Assembly: GCA_008360975.2 (NCBI GenBank)
Contig: CM039210.1
Location: 11,224,293 to 11,288,292, forward strand
DNA: 64,000 nucleotides
Origin: Lichenostomus cassidix
Lineage: Eukaryota; Chordata; Aves; Passeriformes; Meliphagidae
Direction: 5' to 3'
The notes under the pieces were generated by a model, which did no database searches, had not been told where the DNA came from, and was given only the letters and a program-made list of their open reading frames with translations. Of this stretch, positions 1-10,149 are shown one piece after another. The position numbers were made by a program, and so were the translations under genes. How positions within the stretch are numbered: the first letter of the stretch is position 1; every line of letters starts with the position of its first letter.

Positions 1-1
1 A

Positions 2-1723
2 GCCCCCGCCAGCCCTTCCCCGTCTACCCGTTCCCTTACTAACCCTAGCCCCCTTCCTTCACGAGGTGACCGTGGCGGCCCAGAAAGCCCGCGGGCTTGG
101 AGTTCTCGCCTAGTCTCCGGCGCCCCCGTGGTCGCTTCTTCCCCTGCCTGGGAAGAGCGTGCGATCCTCTCGGGTACCCCTGGTTCTGTCTTCCCTGATC
201 CCTCTTCCCCAGTTGATTCTTCCCTGCTAGTCCCCTGCAAACCCCGCCATGTCTCCTTTTCTCTCCCCGAAGAGCCACAAAAGGGCAGCGGCTGGTGCCA
301 GAATGACGCTGACCGCATGGCTTCTTCACCCCCTGTTCCTGCTCCCCCTAATCCCTCATTTCCCGCTTCTTCGTCGGCTTTCCCGCCGAATTCCTCTCCT
401 AATCCCTCCCCCTGGGCGGTTTGTCAATCTCCGTGCGGGCACACCCCCTCCTTCGGACCCTCCGCCCCTGCGTCCAACCCCTTTATCCCAGCACCTCCCA
501 CTTCCCCTTTCCCACCAAAGCCACACCTTTTCCTCGACTCCTCCCCGGAACCCTCATCGGTAACCCCTCCCTACGTTCCGCCCCCTCTAGTCCCCTCCCC
601 GGAGGAGGGCTTCTCTGGTTCCCATGGCTACCCTTCCGGCGCCCGCCAGAAGGAAGCCATCTTTGTTGGTCCTCCAACAGTCTCCGACCGGAAGGACGCC
701 ATCTTTGTTGGTCCTCCAACAGTCTCTGACCGGAAGGAGGCCATCTTAGATGCGTCCTCCGGCTTAGCCGGGAAAGGTCAAACACCGGATCCTGAACCGG
801 AGAGCCTCCAGGCCCCCTTCGCTGCACCAGTTCATGCTTCGTGGTCGGGCAATCACCCTCGGTGGGAACCCTTTGACTGAGCCGCATTGAAGGACCTGGC
901 CAAAACTCAAAAAAAATTTGGCCGGGATTCTAATTATTTTAAAGCAGTCCTTCACGCCACGTTAACCGGTGTCCCTCTAGTCCCTTCTGATATAAAACTG
1001 GTCATGTCTTGTCTTCTCTCCCCTATAGAATATCAAGAGTGGGAGGACAAGTGGAAAAGGCAGATCAAGGGGCTAGAGCAACTGCTTCCTTCATACGGCA
1101 CGCCCAACGGCCCCACCTTTGATTTACTGTTGGGTGAAGGGGATTATTGTAAGCCCCAGACACAAGCCCGGGAGATCCCTACGGATCTCCTAGTATCACT
1201 TGCTGGTGCCGCCGAACGGGTCCTGCTTGGTATCCCTCCGGTGGATGCCCCCACCATTCCCTACTTGGAGATTTTCCAGGGACCCGATGAAGCCTTTCCG
1301 AGCTTTGTCGACAAGCTCAAACATGCTATCGACAGGCAGGTCCCTGACCACACCATTCGAGAGCAACTGCTCGTGGATGGGGCGATCACCCGCTCCAACG
1401 CCATCTGCAAAGAAATCATCCTATCCCTCCCACACGACCCTAGGCCGACCATCGCCCAGATGGTCAGTGCCTGTCGACGGCTGGCTGCCGTCAAGGCTCT
1501 CAATGTTAACACGAGCCAGGCACTGGCCCTCCGCAACACCTACGCCACGTGTAATCGCTGCGGCAAGCGAGGGCACTTTGCAGCAGATTGCCCCACGCCG
1601 ATCGAGGAAATCGCCAAGTTCTCCCGTTCTCCTGCCCCAGCCCGCGCCCAGCACCCTTCCCCTGTGTCCCGTACCAATCCTTCCTCCCTTCCACCCCCCT
1701 TCCTCACTGGACAGGGAAACTGA
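2..1723 (+). pseudogene. gag: gag of A1, 5'-partial, one internal stop
   Basis: This is the Gag polyprotein of family A. It starts with a long proline/serine-rich region, then a tandem 14-residue repeat (about 640-760). A capsid domain follows (about 890-1500) with a major-homology-like stretch near 1270-1350. A single CCHC zinc knuckle lies near 1552-1593 (spacing CX2CX4HX4C), and a proline-rich tail ends at TGA 1721-1723. An in-frame TGA at 878-880 separates the proline-rich part from capsid; the A2 copy has an arginine codon there. The frame is otherwise open from base 2, so this is one damaged gene rather than two ORFs. Confidence 0.9.
640..760 (+). repeat. 42-bp coding tandem repeat in gag
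   Basis: Three units with a 42-bp period encode a 14-residue repeat of the type (D/Q)(R/K)KxAIFVGPPTVS. Each unit contains GCCATCTT (656, 698 and 740), and the second and third are preceded by CCGGAAG. The same array in A2 has four units (51276-51420). The paired short motifs resemble ETS and YY1 sites; see findings. Confidence 0.85.
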
Positions 1724-1773
1724 AGCTGCAGCGCAAGATGCCGGCCTCGCGCTGCCAACAGCAACCGGCCGGC
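1714..1773 (+). promoter_or_regulatory. gag-pro -1 ribosomal frameshift signal with predicted pseudoknot
   Basis: The slippery heptamer G GGA AAC (1714-1720) is in the gag zero frame directly before the gag stop. A 7-nt spacer leads to stem 1 (1728-1737 with 1746-1755), which has 7 pairs, one mismatch and 2 pairs. The loop (1738-1745) holds GCCGGC, which can pair with 1768-1773 as stem 2, giving an H-type pseudoknot. The -1 frame is open into pro. The same heptamer serves gag-pro shifting in some betaretroviruses. The fold is predicted by eye. Confidence 0.82.
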
Positions 1774-2430
1774 CTCGACCCCGCCGAGTTCCAACATGCG
1801 TGGGTCGAAGAGGACACTCAAATTACCAGACATGACTTTTTCGTGGTGAGACTTAAGTGTGCCTTTAATGACATGCTTGTTCTTGCCCTTGCAGACGCTG
1901 ACGCAGGACCCGAGGGAATTTCCATCATCCCTTCCTAGGCCAGAGTGGATCCAGGGGGGTTCTTTCCAATCCGGATTCAAGTCGCCAACCCCCCTCTCGT
2001 CCTCTCTAGGGATCAGGTTGTGGCGCGGATCAAAGTCCTCCCGTTCCACGCTATCCTCACGGATCGTCCGCTGGTCGCCTGGTCCGAGGCAGTTGGTAGG
2101 AATAGACCAATGCTCACGTGTGGTCTCTCCCAGAAAGGGGACTGTGTCTCCCTTACTGGAATGTTAGACACCGGTGCAGATGTCACGGTCATCTCATCTG
2201 CGAGTTGGCCGTCGACATGGGCGAGGGAGCCTGTGGCTCAGTCGCTTCGAGGTGTGGGAGGATATGCTCCCGCGGAACGGAGCAAAGACTCCATCTTAAT
2301 TGAAGGCCCCGAAGGCCGCGTCGCCACCGTGCGGCCCTTCATCATTAATTCGGGATTTACCCTGTGGGGGAGAGATGCCATGTCCCAATGGGGAGCCCGA
2401 GTAGAATTGGCCCCGGCTCGGGATTTTTGA
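1720..2430 (+). pseudogene. pro: pro of A1 (dUTPase-like remnant plus aspartic protease), one stop
   Basis: This is read by -1 frameshift from gag. The N-terminal half has a GLDP start, a segment rich in VxVAxPP-type residues, and an SRxQVVARIK motif resembling the trimeric dUTPase fold, which betaretroviruses carry in this position (inference). The C-terminal half is a retropepsin with DTGADVTVIS around 2168-2197 and WGRD near 2362-2373. An in-frame TAG at 1936-1938 interrupts it; A2 has a leucine codon there. It ends at TGA 2428-2430, inside the pro-pol shift signal. Confidence 0.85.
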
Positions 2431-2476
2431 TTGGGGTCGATGGTGAGCGCCCGACCCAGCCATTGAATTGGCTCAC
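2421..2476 (+). promoter_or_regulatory. pro-pol -1 ribosomal frameshift signal with predicted pseudoknot
   Basis: The heptamer G GAT TTT (2421-2427) lies in the pro frame directly before TGA 2428-2430. A 6-nt spacer precedes stem 1 GGGTCG/CGACCC (2434-2439 with 2452-2457). Loop bases GTGAGC (2443-2448) can pair with GCTCAC (2471-2476), giving an H-type pseudoknot. The -1 frame opens straight into reverse transcriptase. The site resembles the weak GGAUUUA site of mouse mammary tumour virus. Confidence 0.8.
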
Positions 2477-5141
2477 AGATACACCTGTCTGGGTCGACCA
2501 GTGGCCTTTGCCCATACATAAATTGAGAGCGCTCGAAGAGCTCGTGGAGGAGCAACTGGCGAAGGGGCACATAGTGCCCTCGACCAGTCCATGGAACTCG
2601 CCCGTCTTTGTTATCAAAAAGGCGGGAGGGACCAAATGGAGGCTCCTCCATGACCTCAGAAAAATTAACGAAGTCATTGAGGACATGGGGTCTCTTCAAC
2701 CCGGGTTGCCATCGCCTTCGATGCTCCCGCGGGACTGGAAGTTTGCAGTGGTGGACATCAAAGACTGCTTCTTCCAGATCCCCCTACACCCGGACGATGC
2801 GCCCAGGTTTGCCTTTTCTGTCCCCTCCACCAACCGGGAACGCCCAATGCGCCGCTATCACTGGTGAGTGCTCCCGCAAGGGATGAAAAACTTCCCCACC
2901 ATTTGCCAGTGGTACGTGGACAGCATTCTGTCACCGGTGAGAGAGGTTGCAGGTGAGTCCATCATCGTTCATTATATGGACGATGTATTGGTCTGCTCCC
3001 CAACTGAACCCATTTTGCGGACAACACTTTCCAGAGTCGTGGGGGCCCTGGAAAGCGAAGGGTTTGAAATCCAACCCTCAAAAGTACAGGTGACCGCGCC
3101 GTGGCGATACCTTGGATCGAAAATTGAGGAGCGCACAATAACACCTTTACCGATCAAAATTGTTGACAATCCATCTAACCTGCAGGAAATACACCAGCTC
3201 TGTGGTGCCATCAATTGGATTCGGACCCTGATCGGAATCTCCTCGGACAACTTGGTCCCGCTGTTTTCACTCCTGTGTGGAGATCGCAACCTGACATCCC
3301 CACGGACACTGACCCCGGAGGCGCGAGAATCTATCAGAAAGGTACAAGTCGCCCTGAAAACATGTCACGTTCACAGATGTGACCCCAAATTGCCCTACAA
3401 TTTAGCCATCCTTGGAAAAATGCCCCACCTGCACGGCCTCATATTTCAGTGGGATTGGGATGATGCAGAAAACCGACTCTTGATTATTGAGTGGGTCTTT
3501 CTGCCCATCTCTTCCCCCAAAGTCTTGGTTACGCCACAGGACAAGACGGCGCAGCTCATTAAACGAGCGAGGTCCTGCCTGTCCACCCTAGCAGGGCGTG
3601 AGTTTGCGTTCATACACATGCCATTCGATGTCAAATCATTCGACTTTGTTCTCCAAAAGAGTGAGGAGATGCAAATCGCTCTTGAATCGTTTCCCGGCCA
3701 GGTAGTTACCTGGTTTCCAAAACACAAAATATTTGCAATATCTGAATTAAAAATTGTTTTAGGTCGGGTTCAAAGTCGGAAACCCCTCAATGCCCCGACA
3801 CTTTTCACTGACGGCTCGGGCAAGTCAGGGAAATCGGTAATCACTTGGTGGAACCCCTCGACTGAGCTGTGGGATTGCGATGTCGAGATCGTTTCTGGGT
3901 CCCCCCAGGTGGCCGAGCTCGCAGCCGCTGTCAGGGCATTTGAGCTCTTTCCGGGACCCTTCAATTTGATTACTGATTTGGCCTATGTTGCGGGGATCGT
4001 TTTGAGAGCAGAGGACAGTTGGCTGTCCGGCTCCTCCAACCCAAAAATTAACAGCTTGGTCAAGAGGCTCAAAACAGCCATTTCCCACCGTGACCAACCA
4101 TTTTACGTGATGCACGTACGCTCACACACTGACCTTCCCGGTCCAATCGCGGAAGGGAATAGGGTGGCAGACGCGCTCGCTGCGCCCATGCATGTTGCCA
4201 ACGTACCTGACCGATTCCAGCAGGCATCGCTGAGCCATGCACTTTTTCACCAAAATGTCCCGACCTTGAGGCGGATGTTTGAAATAACAGCGGACCAAGC
4301 CAAGGCTATTGTGGCAGCCTGTCCCCATTGTCAACCCCTCCAAATTACATCCATGGGGTCCGGAATCAACCCCAGAGGGCTTAACAGCGGGGAGCTTTGG
4401 CAATCTGATGTGACGCACGTGCCCGAATTCGGCCGTCTAAAATATGTTCACGTGAGCGTTGACACCTTTTCAGGTGTGATTTTTGCCACTGCACACTCTG
4501 GGGAGAAAGCGAAGGATGCGATTTCGCACTTCCTGCAGGCCTTCGCTGTCCTGGGTATCCCTAAGGAGGTCAAGACGGACAATGGTCCCTGTTTCACCTC
4601 GGGACCAGTGAGGAAGTTTTTCCTCCAGTGGGGCATTTCCCATAACACCGGGATTCCCCACTCAGCCACGGGTCAGGCACTGGTGGAGAGGGCTCACCGG
4701 TCCCTCAAGAGGGTGCTCCTTCAGCAAAAGGGGGGACCAGAAACAGAGACTCCCGCAAATCGGCTGGCGAGAGCTCTTTTCACACTAAATTTCCTAAACT
4801 GCTCTGATAAAGAGCCAGACCCCCCGGTGGTTCGCCACTTTGCCAACAATTCGAGGGCCAAGCTGAAAGAGCGCCCCCTTGTCCTGATCAAGGAACCGGA
4901 CTCCCTCAACATCGTCGGCCCCTTCCCACTTATCATCTGGGGGCATGGCTATTGCTGCGTCTCCACTCCGGAAGGGCCACGGTGGGTCCCGGGCAAGTTC
5001 GTTAATCCTTTTCTTAAGGCAGGCCCGTATTTGTCGCGACCAGAGATAAAGGATGTGACCTCCGCGCATTGGCGTCGAAAAAAGAAGGCAGAAACACCGC
5101 CTCCGTCGCCTCGCCGCCTCCGCCCACGCGTTCGCAAATAA
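2427..5141 (+). pseudogene. pol: pol of A1 (RT, RNase H, integrase), one stop
   Basis: This encodes reverse transcriptase (about 2430-3740), RNase H and integrase. Visible landmarks are LPQGMKN near 2872, catalytic YMDD at 2974-2985, RNase H FTDGSG near 3805-3822, the integrase HHCC region near 4226-4330, TDNG near 4576, and the third catalytic residue in ALVERAH near 4680. A TGA at 2865-2867 follows YHW in RT; A2 reads CGA at that codon, so the lesion is a simple CpG-type C-to-T change. The rest is open for 757 codons. It ends just upstream of env in a basic, arginine-rich tail. Confidence 0.92.
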
Positions 5142-5268
5142 ACCACCTAAGCTGCAGAAAGCCTGTCTGGTCACTCCCTGTTCCAGTCTCCCACTCTCCT
5201 TCCCCATCTTTCCTATCGCCTTCCCGTCCTCCCTCCTCCACCTGCCCCAATCTTTATCGCCTTGATTA

Positions 5269-6765
5269 ATGCTGTTGTGTTTACCTCCCCATTCAGTGGC
5301 AAAGATGCTGTTCACCATCCGCGCGTCATTCCTTCTCCTCGCGATGGTCATCGTCCCAGTCCAGCTATGGGTCGTGAGGCAGCCTAGCTCCAACATCTGG
5401 GTGACATTGGCCCGAGCCATGAACAAGGAGCAAATGTGCTTGTCCACTGACGCGGTCCGAGATCCGCTCTCGTCTGCCTTGGTGGGAGCCCCAGTACAGG
5501 TAGATGCGTTTCCGCCATCCCTCATCTCCTTGTGGAGGTAAACTTTTTATTTGAAACAAAATGTCTACAAATTCTATAAGGATCGCCAAGAATTTTCTCT
5601 CCCTCTTCCCATTCAACACCCTCTTTTGCTGTGGCAGAAGTGGGTTGCGAGTGAGCCAAAGATGGAGAAAGAGCCCCACGAGTTTCAGTTGATTGGCTCT
5701 CTAAAAGCTCCCGCCTGTGTTCAATTTGACTACCAAACTCCGTACAAGTCAGATCAAAAAGAGTACCAGGGGCTGAGACAGGGCAATCCTAATTATGTTG
5801 CAAAAAATTGGTGCACCCATATTACCCACATAAAAGCGCCTTCGTCTTCAAATCGGCATTATGCTCACCCGATTCGGCTCCCTGAGGGAATGTTTCTAAT
5901 TTGCGGAGAACGCGCCTGGGCTGGAGTCCCCTCTCACCTTGTGGGTGGTCCGTGCACTTTTGGTCATCTGACTCTTGCTTCTCCCAACATGACCCACCTT
6001 CCAGTGTGGTCGAACAATTCGATCCCAAAAAAGCCTCATGATGACGATTGCAGCACTGAAATTTATCATTGGAGTAAAGGAAAAAGAATAGCTGTGTCTG
6101 CTTTCCTGCCTTGGGTAGCTGCAGCCAAGGCCCTTGGGGAAGTCGGCAATCTAGAATGTTGGGTTTCGAAGCAAGCCAGGTTAACGTCAGAGGCCATTGC
6201 AGACCTCCTACAGGATGAGCAAGTGACCAGGCACGCGACTTTACAAAATCGAGCGGCCATGGATTTTTTGCTCCTTGCCCATGGACATGGCTGTCACCAG
6301 TTCGAGGGGCTTTGCTGCTTCAAATTATCCTCCAAAAGCCGCAGCATCCACCAGAGGCTCCAGGACATGGACACACTCATCAACAATATCACCTTTGAAA
6401 GCAGCCTCTGGTTTGAAAATACCATCGACGGCGTCCACAGAGCGGTGAACCCCACACTGTCTACTGTTGGAGGATGGGCCCATCAGCTGTTGCGAGGACT
6501 GGGACTGCCCGAATGGGGAGCCACCCTATTGAAAGACTGTTTTATTGTTTTAGTTGCGGTCGTTTTGGTTGCTGCTTCGTTTGCTTTGATTAAGAAATAT
6601 TTAGTTCGCTACATTCGGTCCTTATTTAGTAAAGAAAGGGGAGGTGTGGAGGTGCAGCGGCCTGATGCTGCAGATCCCGAGTCCCCAGGGCCGGCGATCA
6701 GCGCAGTCCACGAGGACGCCGCCGAGGATGCCATCACCTGGGACCCGGAGGAGGCCGGGCCGTAG
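5269..6765 (+). pseudogene. env: env of A1 (alpharetrovirus-like glycoprotein), one stop
   Basis: This is an envelope precursor. It has a hydrophobic leader (about 5305-5370), a surface subunit beginning near VVRQPSSN, and a transmembrane subunit. The latter carries an LQNRAAMDFLLL-type heptad/immunosuppressive segment (about 6241-6280), a CX6CC loop (CHQFEGLCC, about 6292-6318) and a membrane anchor (about 6540-6600). The TM resembles that of avian leukosis-type alpharetroviruses. A TAA at 5539-5541 splits the surface subunit within one otherwise open frame. The last roughly 40 codons lie inside the LTR, because the LTR starts at 6645. Confidence 0.88.
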
Positions 6766-6905
6766 ACTGCTCTCCCCCTCCCCTGGAAAGTTTATCCTAA
6801 GTTCATTGGGTTAAAGTTTTGCTTCCCAGCCCCTGTCACCGCCCCTGTTGCTTGCCCTCACTAGAATTTTCTGTTGCCAGGCTTCCCCCATTGGTTCGTT
6901 GCTAG
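6629..6905 (+). mobile_element. A1 polypurine tract and truncated 3' LTR
   Basis: The purine tract AAAGAAAGGGGAGG is followed by TGTGGAGG at 6645, which aligns with the start of the A2 LTRs. U3 similarity to A2 continues through GGCTTCCCCCATTGG near 6890 and then stops. No R-U5 end is visible. The missing part was lost by deletion or by recombination with the GC-rich sequence that follows. Confidence 0.75.
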
Positions 6906-7960
6906 CCGAAGCCCAGCCAGCCCGTGCGGGGCAAGGCGCGCCGGACCTCTCACGCGCCCCCATACCACTTCAGTACCCCACAGCTTCTCCCACCGCTTCC
7001 GCCATCCCTGCCCCCGCCATCCCTGCCCCTGCCGTCCCGTTCCGTCCTGCCATCCCCGCCCCCGCCCCCGCTCCTGTATTTCCAGCCCCCGGTTCCATCA
7101 GTGTCACCGCGACACCACCCTTCTTCCCCACCCCCGCGACCCTCTTTACCGCTGCCGTCCCCGCACCACCACCCCCCACCCCCGCCGCCTCTCCCTCCCT
7201 ACCATCACTGCGGCGCCACCCCCCATCCCCGCCCCCCGCCCCCCTCCCGGCTCCCGTCTGGCTGCGGCCATGGCGGAGCCCGGCGGGAGCAGCTCGATCA
7301 CCGCGGCCCCTCCCCTCGCTCCAGCCCCTGCTAGCTCCCTCACTGATATAATCGCGGCTACCGCCCCCACCCCCGCGGAGCCTGCCGCTCCTCCCCGCTG
7401 CCCGCTACTGCCCACCTGCAGCATGCTCCGCCGCCTGCCCGCCGCCCCTCCCGCCCCCCGACACCCCCACGTCTTCTCCAGCTGACGAGAGTGCCGCGCC
7501 GACGCCGCCACTTTCTGCCCCGGATCCAAGCATGGCTGCTCCATCTCCTTAGCAGCCTCCCGCTTTCCAGCTAACATATAGCACAGCTCCGCCGCCTCCT
7601 GTAACCCCAGATGTCCCAACGCTGCCGGCCGCGGCTCCAACCACCATTTATACAGCTCCACCACCCCCTGTGCCGTACAACCCCCGCTGCATTCAAACCC
7701 CCGCCATCATAAATCGTCACACAAGCCCTGTGTCGCAATCAACGCATGCGCAGCTCCTACAACCTCCAATCACAACAATGCCTTTACACTACCTGACGCA
7801 GCAGCCTATAACAGCTTCCGTACAGCCACAGTTGCCCGGAGTACTTCCGTAGTCTCCGCAGCCGCAGCGCGCAGCCAACCCGAGTAGCTCCAAAACACAG
7901 CCGCACCTGTTCCAATATCCAGACGCGTTTCTGCCTTCCACGACCCTGGCACCTACAGAA
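6906..7960 (+). other. GC-rich, proline/alanine-coding sequence, possibly gag-derived
   Basis: This stretch is very rich in CCCC, GCC and CATCCCC runs and is open in several frames, with products that are mostly proline, alanine and serine. No zinc knuckle or capsid motif is present. It becomes AT-richer after about 7640 and runs without a clear border into pol-like sequence of element B near 8040. A proline-rich Gag segment of B is the simplest reading. A CpG-island-like host fragment cannot be excluded. Confidence 0.35.
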
Positions 7961-8039
7961 ACTACCTTGTACGCATCTGCACAGCCACATCCCAGCACTC
8001 AAACCGTGCAACGAGGAGAGGGAGGCTGCAATATAACAG

Positions 8040-9308
8040 CTGCGCTAACAAATACAGAACACTCCCAGAACTATTTTCATAATTTTCAATTAACTGACTT
8101 GCATGAAGTCAAACGCCAGATTTGTAAAGAAGAAAGTTTAAGCCCTTTAACCATGCCTGTGATAAGAATCACTGCTGATGAACTTGTTCCACTTTTTAAT
8201 TTGTTGAGAGGAAACAATAACATTAAATCTCCTAGATCTCACTCCTGAAGCTTGCAACGCCTTAGAAAAAATCACTGATGCCCTACAAAACAGGCAGGCA
8301 TATCACTGTATGCCCGATAAACCCTTTTTCCTTGCGGTATTAAGAGAAGACCTAAGACTGTGCTGTCTCATTTTTCAATGGGATTCCGCTCAAAAATATC
8401 CGTTGTTAATAATTGAATGGGTTCTTCTTTCTTACAGGTCGCCAAAGACACTCGTCACACCTTTAGAAATGATATCTCAAATCATCATAAAAGGCAGAGC
8501 AAGGCTTCTTTCAATAGCAAGTCGCGAATTCGTAATTATTTATCTGCCCATGATCAAAACTTACTTTGATTGGGCCATACAAATATCAAAATACTTGCTG
8601 TATGCCTTGCTTGATTTTCCAGGTGTTTGCTCTATCTTATTATCCAGCACACAAATTGATCAAAGCTAAATTATGCTACAAAGAAAAACCCCTGATCAGT
8701 GAAGAGCCTTTAGAAGCAGTCACTATCTTCACTGATGGGTCAGGGTGAATGCACAATTCAGTAGTCACTTGGCAAAACAAAGATACTAAAATCTGGAATC
8801 AAGATGTTCAAAAAGTTGAGAGCTCACCTCAGGTTACTGAATTGGCAGCAGTTGTGAGAGCTTTTCAGCTCTTTCCAGAGCCTTTCAACCTAATCACTGA
8901 TTCAGCATTTGTTGCTAATATTATTAAAATAATTGAAAGATCTGTTCTAAAGGATGTGAACAACGACAAATTGTGTCTTTGGCTCACCTGTCTCTACCAA
9001 ATTCTGTCATTCAAAACTAATCCTTATTTTTCTCACATCAAAGCTTTGTATGTTTACAATTTTTGACTAGCTCTGCAGAAGAGCCTGACCCCCCAGTTTT
9101 GATTAAAAATTTAGAATCAGGACAAATAGAAAAACCATACAATCTTGTAACTTGGAGGAAGGGATTTGCATGTGTTTCCACAGGTGAAAGGCTCAAGTGG
9201 ATTCCAGCAAAAAACGTGAAGCTGTATCACGTATCCAAACCTGCTGAAGCCTCCACACCAGCCAGCAATCCCGCAAGTGAAAAGCAAAAAGCAAATACCC
9301 AGACCTGA
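8040..9308 (+). pseudogene. pol: pol remnant of provirus B (RT tail, RNase H, integrase C-terminus)
   Basis: This is a decayed, AT-rich relative of family A pol. Segments at 8164-8248, 8310-8640 and 8700-9060 align with the A1 RT connection and RNase H, including ELVPLF, LIIEWV, a TDGSG near 8733 followed by a stop, and ITDSA near 8896. At about 9066 the sequence jumps to an integrase C-terminus matching the A1 VSTPEGPRWVP region. Most of RT and the integrase core are therefore missing. Several stops and frameshifts are present. Confidence 0.75.
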
Positions 9309-9389
9309 GCCAGCAGAACCATCAGGAAAAAGTGTTCTGCCAAAAAGCAGCTCAAGAAAACAACGGAGTTTGATCATTTACACGAATGC

Positions 9390-9568
9390 ATGTTACTTTT
9401 ATTCCTTTGTTTTAGTTTCTGTAGTGAAGCTTTAACTGTAAATCAACCAAAAATTCTAATAGTAGTAATTGTAGTTTTAGTAGCAATACCCTGTATACTT
9501 CAGTGTGTGCAAAAATTAATGAGTAAGACTGTGTCCAATATCTTAATTGTTCAACAAGAAGGGGGAGA
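9390..9568 (+). pseudogene. env: env remnant of B: leader joined to TM anchor
   Basis: A short open stretch begins with a hydrophobic leader-like segment (LLLFLCFSF) and passes almost at once into a second hydrophobic stretch (ILIVVIVVLVAI) with a basic tail. It then reaches a purine tract (AAGAAGGGGGAGA) at the LTR border. The surface subunit and TM ectodomain are absent, so this is the stub of a large internal deletion. A2 has a comparable but smaller env deletion. Confidence 0.55.
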
Positions 9569-10133
9569 TGTTGGAGAAGATGAAATAGGAAAGCCTTATA
9601 ATATAATTGCCTTTATGATTACCTGACAAAAGATGCTGAAAACAAGCTTGGACTTACTGAACAACTAGAAAACGATGGTATAGCCAACTGAAGGTAATCC
9701 CGCTTCTTGATGGAACAATGCCTTCTGCCTGCAGGCAGGTCCAAGGGTCAAAGCAGACCCTGCCTGCTTGGCAGAGGGTCCAAAAAGCAGTTTTTAGAGT
9801 TTAAAATATAACCCCGTATGGTAATGCAATGATTCTTATAGGTTGTATGTAAATGTTGTAGGATTTGTAGCTTGTTCTAGATTGGTTAATGAGAATTAGA
9901 ATATTCAACACAGAGGATGATGTATTGTATTGTAAACGGCAGATCGCGCTCTTGCTCTTGCTATCTTGGCTCTCTCTCTCTCTCTCTCTCGCCTCTCTGA
10001 CCTGCTTTGAGCTGTGTCTTGCGGCTCTGGCAGGTATCTTACACCCATGGTCTTTCACAATAAACCTTCATGCTCTAACACCCGACTTTAGAGATCTCTT
10101 GTTTCTATCCCATCCTCATAACCAAATCTCACA
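9569..10133 (+). mobile_element. 3' LTR of provirus B
   Basis: This LTR starts TGTTGGAG after a purine tract and ends CTCACA, about 565 bp. It contains a TATA-like TTAAAATATA near 9798, a CT dinucleotide run near 9967-9990, and the polyadenylation signal AATAAA at 10059-10064. Sequence to the right is unrelated class I pol (K), so the LTR marks the right edge of B. No left LTR is visible, so no target duplication can be checked. Confidence 0.75.
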
Positions 10134-10149
10134 GAATTAAATCCTACAC

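Larger units (their letters stand above)
1..6905 (+). mobile_element. Provirus A1, class II-like ERV, 5' end outside window
   Basis: Gag, Pro, Pol and Env follow in order on the plus strand in three reading frames, and a partial 3' LTR follows env. The copy matches A2 (45392-53444) through its whole coding length, so the family structure can be read by comparing the two. The window opens inside gag, at about residue 115 of the A2 Gag. Gag, pro, pol and env each carry one in-frame stop, so the copy is non-functional. The 3' LTR keeps only about 260 bp before the sequence changes character near 6905. Confidence 0.93.
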
